Of a stretch of DNA of 58,389 bases, positions 18,108 through 26,265 are shown in pieces. Position numbers and translations under genes: made by a program. The notes beneath the pieces are model-generated. The model saw only the letters and a list, made by a program, of their open reading frames with translations. It searched no databases and was not told where the DNA came from. Origin of the DNA: Comchoanobacter sp040266255 (lineage in GTDB: Bacteria; Pseudomonadota; Gammaproteobacteria; Comchoanobacterales; Comchoanobacteraceae); contig JBDQEV010000001.1 in assembly GCA_040266255.1 (NCBI GenBank), forward strand, positions 1 through 58,389, given 5' to 3'. Position 1 is the first letter of the stretch. Each line of letters begins with the position of its first letter.

Positions 18108-20106
18108 TTGCGCGTTAATTGGTTTGCCGAATACGGGTAAGACAAGCTTTTTCAATGCTCTAACCAATTCAAGAGGCAAAACTGGTAACTGGTCAGGTGT
18201 TACTGTTCAAGAAAGCCATGCAAAAATTCAAGGTACTGAAATTACTGTAATTGACTTGCCGGGTGTGATTGGTTTATTTGAGAGTCATGACCAAATTGAT
18301 TACCAGGTCAGTTTAACCGCGGTTGAAACTGCTGATATTATAGTGCAAGTTTTAGATGTTCAGCATTTACACCGAGATTTGATTTTAACCATTCAGCTTT
18401 TGTTGCTGGGTAAGCCATTAGTAGTGGTATTAAATCACACAAAAGAGCAGAATCTAAAGATGATTCAAAAGATGCTGCCAGTGATCGCTTTGCCGTTTGA
18501 TGCGCCTACATCATGCTTTATTGATGCGATTAAATCATCCAAAGTTGTTAATTTTGACTCTGTAGTAGACTGGCCTGTTGGGTTCTCCTCGGTCTATCAA
18601 AAAGCACCAATTCAAGGCACCAAGAAGGACAAAATGCAATGGCTGATACAGTCAAGCTTTGAAATTGATGGGTTATCGATGGATGTATTGATTCATGAAA
18701 CCTTTTATAATACTGCTAGAACCTGGCTTAATCGTGCAGGATTGCTCAAAAAAAATGCGATGAGGCATCTTTATCTAGATGAGTATTTACTTTCTCCTTG
18801 GATAGGGGTGCCTATTTTTTTAGTGATGATGTATTTGATGTTTTTCTGCACGATAGGCATTGGGGGTGTTATCGGAGAATTCTTGTCTGATTTAATGCAA
18901 GTACTGTTTAACTTCATTTTGCCGGATAACTTTTTAGGCAGGGCAGTTTATTCTGTTGCAACAGGTGTTGCGATGTGTGCGGCATTTATTCCTATTTTGT
19001 CTATCATGTATATTTTTATTGGGTACATGGAGCAAACAGGTTATTTAGCGCGAGTCGCGTTATTGGCTGATATACTCATGCGGCCACTTGGGTTAAGTGG
19101 GCACTCATTTATTCCTTTGCTGCTGGGCTTTGGTTGTAATGTGCCAGCAATTATGGCTATTCGAGTTGTCGAGGGTCGTTCACAGCGCTTGCTAACAGCA
19201 TTAATGGTGCCTTTTATATCATGTTCAGCAAGGCTAAGTATATTGGCAATATTTGCAGGTGCTTTTTTTGCAAAAATTGCAACTACTGTCATTCTAACAC
19301 TATATGTTTGTGGGCTGATGTTGGCATTTTTTTCATTATGGTGGTTAAAGAAGGTATTGAATATAGGGAAGGCGGCATCTATGTCGCTAAGCCTGCCCCA
19401 GATACAATGGCCTGAGTTTTCATCTATTGTGCATAATGCTCACTTAAGAGTGAAAACGTTTGTGCTGCGGTCAGCAAAATTAATTGTAGGATTTTCGGGA
19501 GCTGTTGGGCTGTTATCTAATATTAATCAATACGGTGAAGTAGTCGATATTGAATACTCTTTGATTGCAGTTTTGGGAAAAACAATAGCACCATATTTTA
19601 GTTTTATGGGTCTTGGCATAGAGCTGTGGCAGCCAGTAGTAGCTTTACTTGCTGGAGTAGTTGCTAAAGAGATTGTCTTAACAACTCTCAACAGCTTATA
19701 TCATTTATCTGCTGTGAGTGAACTAGGCTTTGTTGATAGTATCATGGATGTTTGTGCTCAGATGTATCACCGTTTGCTAGAGCTATTTGGGGTAGAAGTT
19801 TTGGGTGAGGCAGCTTCTCCACTACAGCAAGTCATACCAAGCGAGGCAGCATTGGCTTATATGGTTTTTATACTGCTATATTTTCCTTGTGTATCAACAT
19901 TGGTTGTGCTCAAGCAAGAGTGTGGTACAAAGTGGGCTTTATTATCGTTCGGTTTTACAACGGTTCTGTCTGTTTGGGCCGCAACGGTAGTTTACAGAGG
20001 TGTAGGACTTGAAACAGTAATTTTAGCAATTATTATGCTACTATGTATTATCTTAAGGAATATATATGACGCCTATTGCAGTGCAAAAACTATTTATGCA
20101 TCATAG
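18100..20106 (+). CDS. feoB: Ferrous iron transporter FeoB (degenerate GTPase motifs)
   Basis: A 668-residue protein with an N-terminal G domain and a polytopic C-terminal membrane domain with the gate motifs GCNVPAIMAIR and PFISCSARL. It imports Fe2+ across the inner membrane. The G domain has G1 GLPNTGKT (residues 8-15), NWSGVTV with the G2 Thr, and G3 DLPG. At G4 the sequence is LNHTKEQN: Asn112 is kept, but the Asp expected three residues later is Lys115, and about three residues appear missing compared with the common NMxDxAxxxN pattern. The G5 loop is also not recognisable. Guanine specificity may be altered. Shorter than E. coli FeoB (773). Confidence 0.92.
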   Translation: MINCALIGLPNTGKTSFFNALTNSRGKTGNWSGVTVQESHAKIQGTEITVIDLPGVIGLFESHDQIDYQVSLTAVETADIIVQVLDVQHLHRDLILTIQLLLLGKPLVVVLNHTKEQNLKMIQKMLPVIALPFDAPTSCFIDAIKSSKVVNFDSVVDWPVGFSSVYQKAPIQGTKKDKMQWLIQSSFEIDGLSMDVLIHETFYNTARTWLNRAGLLKKNAMRHLYLDEYLLSPWIGVPIFLVMMYLMFFCTIGIGGVIGEFLSDLMQVLFNFILPDNFLGRAVYSVATGVAMCAAFIPILSIMYIFIGYMEQTGYLARVALLADILMRPLGLSGHSFIPLLLGFGCNVPAIMAIRVVEGRSQRLLTALMVPFISCSARLSILAIFAGAFFAKIATTVILTLYVCGLMLAFFSLWWLKKVLNIGKAASMSLSLPQIQWPEFSSIVHNAHLRVKTFVLRSAKLIVGFSGAVGLLSNINQYGEVVDIEYSLIAVLGKTIAPYFSFMGLGIELWQPVVALLAGVVAKEIVLTTLNSLYHLSAVSELGFVDSIMDVCAQMYHRLLELFGVEVLGEAASPLQQVIPSEAALAYMVFILLYFPCVSTLVVLKQECGTKWALLSFGFTTVLSVWAATVVYRGVGLETVILAIIMLLCIILRNIYDAYCSAKTIYAS

Positions 20107-20278
20107 CCAGCTGACAATAGAGCAGGTGAAAGACTATTTTGCTATCGAATTATCAATTGCAAAGCAGCTTATTGATTTTTGGTTAGTGCGAGGATATTTG
20201 ATAGAGAGTCATTGTGGGATGTGCTCCAAACGTTGTTTTACTAAAGTTGTATATCAATGGCGCAAAAATATAGATTGA
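20066..20278 (+). CDS. feoC: FeoC-like small winged-helix protein
   Basis: A 70-residue protein overlapping the end of feoB by 41 nt. A strong TAAGGA ribosome site precedes its ATG. Residues 1-50 look like a winged helix (LTIEQVKDYFAIE then AKQLIDFWLVRGYLIE). It is followed by CGMCSKRC, matching the Cys-rich wing of FeoC, which may bind an Fe-S cluster. FeoC modulates FeoB stability or transport. The feoA-feoB-feoC order supports the call. The gene also overlaps murJ by 22 nt. Confidence 0.75.
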   Translation: MTPIAVQKLFMHHSQLTIEQVKDYFAIELSIAKQLIDFWLVRGYLIESHCGMCSKRCFTKVVYQWRKNID

Positions 20279-21723
20279 TTAATAATGCTCTGATTACGCT
20301 GTTATCTCGGGTGTTGGGTTTTTTACGGGATATTGTTTTTGCAAGAATGTTTGGCGCAACACCTGTATTAGATGCATTCTTTATGGCATTTCGCATTCCT
20401 AATCTATTTAGAAGATTTTTTGCCGAAGGCGTTTTCATGCAGTCTATGCTGCCATGCGTCATGCAGAATCAAAAAAATCATAATTTACTACAAGATCTAT
20501 TAAGCTGGCTTGTATTAGTGTTGTTGGTTATTTCACTACCTTTTGTCGTTTTCCCTCAATTTGCGATCTGGCTATTTGCACCAGGCATTCATAATGAAGA
20601 GACATATCAAATGGTATTATCCCAGGTTCCGTGGACTTTCCCATATTTATTTTTTATCAGTTTATGTGGCTATTATACTGTTATCTTGAATATCAGCGGT
20701 CATCTTTGGGTGACTTCATTATTACCTGTGCTGTTAAATGTTTGCTTAATAATAGGTGCCATATGTTTTCAATCTACTTTGGGTATTGCAAAAATGGTAT
20801 TTATTGCAGGTTTGATTCAACTCTTATTATGTCTTGTTGTCACAGCGTATGTTAAGGGACTATCTGGCATAAGGGTCCCTCGATATTCAAGTAGCTTGGG
20901 ACAGTTTGTGAATATGGCATCTAAGGGGTTTTTAGCACAAGTTGTTCAGTATGCGTCTAGTTGTTTTGATTTGCTAATTTTATCTTTTTTGCCTGGAGGG
21001 TATATTAGTGTGATTTATTTTGCAGAGCGCTTGGTGCAAATGCCTTTGGGTATCTTTGCAGTCACGTTGACTAATATTTATGCACCATTGTTTTCAGAAT
21101 CAATTGTGGCAGATGATGAACTCAGGTTGCAGCAGTTATTACATGCAGCTATAAAGAAGACACTGATGATTGGATTGCCGGCTTTAGGTGGTTTATGGCT
21201 GCTATCAGATGAGGTAATGCAGTTGCTATATGGACAACAGTCAGATTATGTCTTGGCTTCAGCAATTGCGCTTAGGGGTTATGCATTTGCGCTTCCAGCA
21301 ATGATGATCAATAAGATTTTAACAACATACCTACTGGCAAAAAAACAAGCGGATAAGATTTTGAAATCAGCAAGTATAGGGTTTGGGTTGAGTGTACTCA
21401 CCTGTTTAGTATTTTTTAAACCATTGGGCTATCAGGCCGTGATCTTAGCTGCAATAGTAAGTGCATGGATGCAGTGCATTTTGTTATACCGTTCTTTGAA
21501 TATGGAATCAGCAGTATTTTGGCAGTGCATCGGTATAGCAGCTATTGCATCAGTACTTATGAGCTGTTGGTTAAAGGTGCTATCAGGTGTATTGGCTTTT
21601 GGTATTTTAGGGTTGATCATCAAGGTGATCAGTAGTATGATCGTGTATGATATTGTTTTACATAGGTTTGGAGCGAGTTTGAAAGAGGTTTTGCTCCTTC
21701 AATTTAATCGAGAGCTCAAATGA
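20257..21723 (+). CDS. murJ: Lipid II flippase MurJ
   Basis: A 488-residue polytopic MATE/MOP-superfamily membrane protein with about 13-14 hydrophobic segments. The N-terminal pattern (SRVLGFLRDIVFARMFGATPVLDAF, split here as SRVLGFLRDIVFARMFG and ATPVLDAF) and RIPNLFRRFFAEGVF are the MurJ hallmark. It flips lipid II outward for peptidoglycan synthesis, so the organism probably keeps a cell wall. The start lies within feoC and the stop overlaps cysS by ATGA. Confidence 0.94.
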   Translation: MAQKYRLINNALITLLSRVLGFLRDIVFARMFGATPVLDAFFMAFRIPNLFRRFFAEGVFMQSMLPCVMQNQKNHNLLQDLLSWLVLVLLVISLPFVVFPQFAIWLFAPGIHNEETYQMVLSQVPWTFPYLFFISLCGYYTVILNISGHLWVTSLLPVLLNVCLIIGAICFQSTLGIAKMVFIAGLIQLLLCLVVTAYVKGLSGIRVPRYSSSLGQFVNMASKGFLAQVVQYASSCFDLLILSFLPGGYISVIYFAERLVQMPLGIFAVTLTNIYAPLFSESIVADDELRLQQLLHAAIKKTLMIGLPALGGLWLLSDEVMQLLYGQQSDYVLASAIALRGYAFALPAMMINKILTTYLLAKKQADKILKSASIGFGLSVLTCLVFFKPLGYQAVILAAIVSAWMQCILLYRSLNMESAVFWQCIGIAAIASVLMSCWLKVLSGVLAFGILGLIIKVISSMIVYDIVLHRFGASLKEVLLLQFNRELK

Positions 21724-23066
21724 AACTTTATGATTCTCTAAAGCAAGAAAAAATTGCTTTAAATTTAAATGCAGACATTTTTAAACTCTATGTGTGTGGA
21801 TTAACAGTTTATGATGAAGCGCATATAGGACACCTTCGTACAATGTTGGTCTTTGATTTATTGGTCAGGGTTTTGCGTTCTAAAGGTGTAACGGTCAAGT
21901 ATGTGAGAAATATCACTGATGTAGATGATAAAATTATTCATCGTGCTAATCAAGAAGGTCTCAATTGGAAGGTGCTCACTCAGACAATTATTGAGGGCAT
22001 ACAGTTGCAAGAGAGGCGTTTATCTTTGATTACACCAGATATAGAGCCAAAAGCATCTGAGTATATTGCTGAAATGATTGATATGATCCAAAAATTGCAG
22101 GATAAGAAGTATGCGTATGTCAGTGAAAGTGGAGATGTCTGTTTTAAAGTCAGCGCATACCCCAACTATGGTGCACTTTCACGACAGAATTTAGATGAGC
22201 TAAAAGCAGCGGTTAGAGTAGACCAAGGAATGAAAGACTCAGCAAACGATTTTGTGTTATGGAAGATGAGTAAGCCAAATGAACCTGCATGGCCTTCTCC
22301 ATGGGGAGAGGGAAGACCAGGCTGGCATATTGAATGCTCTGCGATGTCAACTCAGTTATTAGGAGATAAGTTTGATCTGCATGGAGGGGGATTAGACTTG
22401 AAGTTTCCACATCATGAAAATGAGATTGCACAAGCGTGCTGTGCTACTAACGCAGCATTTGCAAAGCAATGGATGCATGTTACACCACTGCTAGTCAATG
22501 GCGAGAAAATGTCAAAATCATTAGGTAATTTTGTCACCATTAATGATGCATTGTCTAGTTATCATCCTGAGGTATTGCGCTGGTATTTATTAAAAACTCA
22601 TTATCGTATGCCATTAAATTATGAGAATCAGGGATTAATTCAAGCGCAAAAAAATCTTTTGAGTGTCTATCAAGCACTACGTGGAGAAGTTGGAGAGGTT
22701 ACAGAAGGAAAGTATCTCACTCTGTTTAGGACTTATTTAGAAGATGATCTCAATGTGGCGGGTGCAATTGGCGTAATACATGATTGTATCACACATCTTA
22801 AAACCAAAGATGAACGAGCAGAATTGAAAACAATGGTAAACATTCTTGGTGTTGGGTATGAAAGCCCGATACATTATTTACAATCGGGTATTGATGTTGA
22901 TCAGGTTGAATCATTAATTGCACTAAGAAATGAAGCGAGACAAGCAAAAGATTTTATAAAAGCAGATCAGTTCAGAGACCAAATTGCTTTACTTAGTGTG
23001 GTGGTTGAGGATACGCCAGAGGGAAGTATTTGGTATAATCCTTTTGCAGGCGTAATTAAGTCGTGA
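21720..23066 (+). CDS. cysS: Cysteinyl-tRNA synthetase
   Basis: A 448-residue class I synthetase. It has YVCGLTVYDEAHIGHLRTM (HIGH motif, Zn-ligand Cys), WHIECSAMS, the HHENEIAQ zinc region and GEKMSKSLGNF (KMSKS). It charges tRNA-Cys. Slightly shorter than the E. coli protein (461). Coupled to murJ by ATGA. The first DotA-like gene follows after about 50 bp on the same strand with no hairpin terminator visible, only a T9 run. Confidence 0.97.
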   Translation: MKLYDSLKQEKIALNLNADIFKLYVCGLTVYDEAHIGHLRTMLVFDLLVRVLRSKGVTVKYVRNITDVDDKIIHRANQEGLNWKVLTQTIIEGIQLQERRLSLITPDIEPKASEYIAEMIDMIQKLQDKKYAYVSESGDVCFKVSAYPNYGALSRQNLDELKAAVRVDQGMKDSANDFVLWKMSKPNEPAWPSPWGEGRPGWHIECSAMSTQLLGDKFDLHGGGLDLKFPHHENEIAQACCATNAAFAKQWMHVTPLLVNGEKMSKSLGNFVTINDALSSYHPEVLRWYLLKTHYRMPLNYENQGLIQAQKNLLSVYQALRGEVGEVTEGKYLTLFRTYLEDDLNVAGAIGVIHDCITHLKTKDERAELKTMVNILGVGYESPIHYLQSGIDVDQVESLIALRNEARQAKDFIKADQFRDQIALLSVVVEDTPEGSIWYNPFAGVIKS

Positions 23067-23082
23067 GGATTAGATTTTTTTT

Positions 23083-23091
23083 TGTTATGCT
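23083..23091 (+). promoter_or_regulatory. Possible extended -10 promoter of the DotA-like block
   Basis: TGTTATGCT (TGn plus TATGCT) lies 25 bp before the dotA-1 ATG, in the short cysS-dotA gap. No good -35 is at the usual distance, which extended -10 promoters tolerate. Confidence 0.3.
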
Positions 23092-23116
23092 GTAAGTATT
23101 CAAGTTTGGATTGAGC

Positions 23117-25747
23117 ATGGCAAGGTATTTAAAATGCCTGTTGATTTTAATGTTGGTGTCATTACCAAGTCTCATATTTGCAAATAATGATGCAGCAGAA
23201 AATATCAGGACCATTGATTTTTTGAGTAAAAATCTTTTTACTGGTGACGTTATTGCAGCCAATACAAATGATCCATCACATATTTATTTGGGGTTGATTT
23301 TTGGTGAAATTGCTGGGCTGACGGGCAGCAGTATGGTAATGGAAATGTTCCGTATCTTTAACGTGGGTGTTTCTTTGGCATTGGTTATTTCTGTGATTTA
23401 TGTTGGTATTGCTGGCTTTTCTTCTTTACCAAGTGAGGGCGGAATGATTGGTTCTGGTCGCGCAAGTCCATTTATGATATTTAGAACAATAGCGGGGTTT
23501 GCGCTTGTTGCACCAACACCAACTGGCTACTCCTTGATTCAAAAGTTTGTAATGAATGTTGTGCTTTCTGGGGTTGTGGTTGCTAACTATGGTTGGAATC
23601 AGGTATTAGATAGCTTTTCTGAGAATAGTGGTTTACCAGAGGTTGTTGTAACCGGGCCAGATACAAGTGCATTATTAGCGAAGCCTAAAGACATAAAGAT
23701 ACAGTCAGATTCATCTGTGGGAGGAGAATTTGTGTATTCCCTACTGCAGCAGACTGAGAGTGGTAGTGTGATGGATAGCTTTCTGTGGCGGCTGAACGAA
23801 GTTGCTGCAAATGCGCTTTCACTGGTTGAAAATGCTGATATGATAGGCGGAACATATTTAAGTGCGCCAAAGTTTTTCGATGCTTCAAGTACAGCTGATT
23901 TTAAGAACGGGATCATTAAGATTGAGGCTGAGTTTAATGCTGCAGGGCAATTATTCAGAGAAACAGTTCTACAGATTCAGTTAAATAGTTTAGATGATAC
24001 TAATACTGTTGAAAAGCGCAAAGAGTTAACCAAAGCAATTAAGTTTTATTTGTTGAAAATTTTAAACGATACATCAGCTAGGTATCAATTAGAGCTGTTG
24101 AAAAGAGGAACAGTTACCTCTTTGGGTAAAGTCGAAAAAAATGAAGCAAAGTCATTAAAGGATAGTGCAATGAGGGGGTTTGTAGCACAGGCCCCTATAG
24201 AAGAAATTAAAGGCCCTTTGGATCCTGTAGCTTGGAGAAATCAGGCAAAAGGTTGGGGTTGGCTTGGTGCTGGTGTGTATTATTTGCAATTTGAATCTGC
24301 CTTGAAACAAGATCAGAAACCAAAACAAGTACAAGAAAAATTTTGGTTGCCAACTAGTATTACGCTTACTAGCTATCCTTGGATTAAGCCAGGCAAGAGG
24401 TCAATCAGTTGTAATGAGAATCCTCAAGCTGAGTTGCCTAATGTTAATTGTTTGAAAAGAGCTAAAATCGACAATGATACCCTACCAGCTTGGTTAAAAT
24501 ACTATTTAGTTGATGGGGCCGGAAGCTCGACTTCTTTTCCTCGTTCTAAAACAGACTCTAGTCGTGCTAAGTATATTTTACAGAAATTAAACCAATCCCC
24601 AGCATATATTCAGAGCTTCCCTAAAGTTCATTTGCCTCATAGTAAAGGCTTTAGTGTAGATGCTGAAATACCATTGAATAATATGAAAACTATGTCTGGA
24701 ACTGTGTTGGATGCACTACTAAACCCAGTAGATAAAAGTACTAATCAGAGCTTTCAAGGGGAGTATAATTCGCCTCTAAAAACGGCAATGTATGTCGGTT
24801 TTAAAATGATGAGTGCTGCAAAAACCTATTGGTCTAGTACAAGAGATAAGATTTTTGATGAGATACATGCTACACAGGGGGCTGCATATGGCACTACAGC
24901 AGCTGTGTTAATGGTAAAGTCTGCATTTGATGTTTTGGTTCAAATCAATAAGGATAGGGCTACTAAACTCAGGGTGATGCAGGTAGATGAAATCTATGGT
25001 CGTAATATGCTAGGTAAGTTGCCATCTGCGCTGATAGATCCCATTATGGATATGGTCAATATTATGACATCTATTGCAAAATCAATTTTGGGAATATATT
25101 TACCATTAGGAAATGGATTAGCAACTGTATATTTCTTAGCGGGTGCAATTTTAGGGATTTATATTCCATTTATCCCATCTGTGATCTATATTTTTTCAAT
25201 CTTGGCATGGCTGTTTGCGGTGATTGAGTCTATGGTTGCGTCACCGTTGATTACTATTGGTATTGCACACCCGGAAGGGCAAGAGGTGATGGGACGAGGA
25301 GAGCAGGCTGTCATGTTGCTGGTTGGTGTATTTTTACGTCCAGTATTGTCGTTAGTAGGTATGTTAATTGCTGTCTCACTGAGTACGATTGCAGTTGAAC
25401 TGTATAATGATATCTATTTAAATATAATGCCACTGTATCTAGATATGTTATATAAAGATGATTTAAGTCATGCGTTATTTGTGATATTTTTTGCAGCTGG
25501 TTTTGTGATTTTATATGTTTATGCATTATTGGTTATCATTGAGCAATGTTATTCACTAATTTATATGGTTCCGGATAGAATTTTAAAGTGGCTAGGTGGT
25601 CAGGCAGATATGGCTGGCGCAGGTGTGGGTGGCGCATTGCAACAAATCTCTTCTGGCTTATCTCAAGACGCTGGGGCAGCAGGTCAGGCTTCAGGATCAC
25701 AGTCAACATCAGGTGTGCATCAAGATACAAATATTAACAGAAAATAG
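23117..25747 (+). CDS. DotA/TraY-family membrane protein, copy 1
   Basis: About 876 residues: signal peptide ending IFANN, several N-terminal membrane segments (about 55-155), a long hydrophilic centre, then a C-terminal membrane block. The block shows ESMVASPLITIGIAHPEG followed by GRGEQAVMLL and LRPVLSLVG. Just after the last membrane helix comes VPDRILKWLGGQAD and a Gly/Ala/Ser/Gln-rich tail. The same block recurs in the next three DotA genes. DotA is a polytopic Dot/Icm protein essential for translocation in Legionella. ATG at 23117 has a GGA ribosome site; a TTG lies 6 nt earlier. It precedes icmV, unlike in Legionella where dotA follows it. Confidence 0.85.
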   Translation: MARYLKCLLILMLVSLPSLIFANNDAAENIRTIDFLSKNLFTGDVIAANTNDPSHIYLGLIFGEIAGLTGSSMVMEMFRIFNVGVSLALVISVIYVGIAGFSSLPSEGGMIGSGRASPFMIFRTIAGFALVAPTPTGYSLIQKFVMNVVLSGVVVANYGWNQVLDSFSENSGLPEVVVTGPDTSALLAKPKDIKIQSDSSVGGEFVYSLLQQTESGSVMDSFLWRLNEVAANALSLVENADMIGGTYLSAPKFFDASSTADFKNGIIKIEAEFNAAGQLFRETVLQIQLNSLDDTNTVEKRKELTKAIKFYLLKILNDTSARYQLELLKRGTVTSLGKVEKNEAKSLKDSAMRGFVAQAPIEEIKGPLDPVAWRNQAKGWGWLGAGVYYLQFESALKQDQKPKQVQEKFWLPTSITLTSYPWIKPGKRSISCNENPQAELPNVNCLKRAKIDNDTLPAWLKYYLVDGAGSSTSFPRSKTDSSRAKYILQKLNQSPAYIQSFPKVHLPHSKGFSVDAEIPLNNMKTMSGTVLDALLNPVDKSTNQSFQGEYNSPLKTAMYVGFKMMSAAKTYWSSTRDKIFDEIHATQGAAYGTTAAVLMVKSAFDVLVQINKDRATKLRVMQVDEIYGRNMLGKLPSALIDPIMDMVNIMTSIAKSILGIYLPLGNGLATVYFLAGAILGIYIPFIPSVIYIFSILAWLFAVIESMVASPLITIGIAHPEGQEVMGRGEQAVMLLVGVFLRPVLSLVGMLIAVSLSTIAVELYNDIYLNIMPLYLDMLYKDDLSHALFVIFFAAGFVILYVYALLVIIEQCYSLIYMVPDRILKWLGGQADMAGAGVGGALQQISSGLSQDAGAAGQASGSQSTSGVHQDTNINRK

Positions 25748-25830
25748 ATAGGATCTAGATGATTTGTGATATTATAGGGTGCAATATTTATTTAGTTTTG
25801 ATACGATCAAGCTAGGCTATGGAGTTTATC

Positions 25831-26265
25831 ATGCGTTTTGGTTTTAGAAGTACTTTTAAGTCCTTATTTAATGTAAGATCTTGGATTGCTTGGAACTCTT
25901 TACGAGACAATGCATCTTTCATACGGGGTGCCTATCAATCAATTTTGAAGTCAAAACCTAAGTATGCAAAGCCTCAAACGTTTTCTGAGGCAGTTCAGCA
26001 GTATGGATACACTGAGGAGTTTTTAAAGCAACAGCACGAAAAGTTCTTGTTTGCATCTAGAGCTTATCTATGCGCCTTAACTGTAGGCTGTAGTTACTTA
26101 GGGTGGTTGGCTTATACACAAGCATATCTTTCAGCAGCAGTCATGCTACCTTTCAACTTTTTATTATTTAGCTTTTACTTTAGAGAGAGCTTTTGGGCAA
26201 TGCAGGTTGAAAAACGTAAATTGGGCCTGAGCTTTATCGATTGGGTCAATGGTCATTTAGGATGA
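25831..26265 (+). CDS. icmV: Dot/Icm membrane protein IcmV
   Basis: About 144 residues, near Legionella IcmV (151). Shared pattern: WNSLRDNASFIRGA at the start, TFSEAVQQYGYTEEFL, one or two central membrane segments (about 75-115), then RESFWAMQVEKRKLG and a final WVNGHLG. IcmV is an inner-membrane protein of unknown biochemical role, required in Legionella and always next to dotA. ATG at 25831 has GGAG six bases upstream; ATG at 25819 is an alternative. The stop overlaps the start of dotA copy 2 by ATGA. Confidence 0.85.
   Translation: MRFGFRSTFKSLFNVRSWIAWNSLRDNASFIRGAYQSILKSKPKYAKPQTFSEAVQQYGYTEEFLKQQHEKFLFASRAYLCALTVGCSYLGWLAYTQAYLSAAVMLPFNFLLFSFYFRESFWAMQVEKRKLGLSFIDWVNGHLG

Noticed and set aside
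23075..23083. T9 run after cysS as a possible intrinsic terminator
   Set aside because: No stable GC-rich hairpin precedes the run; the sequence before it does not fold back on itself.
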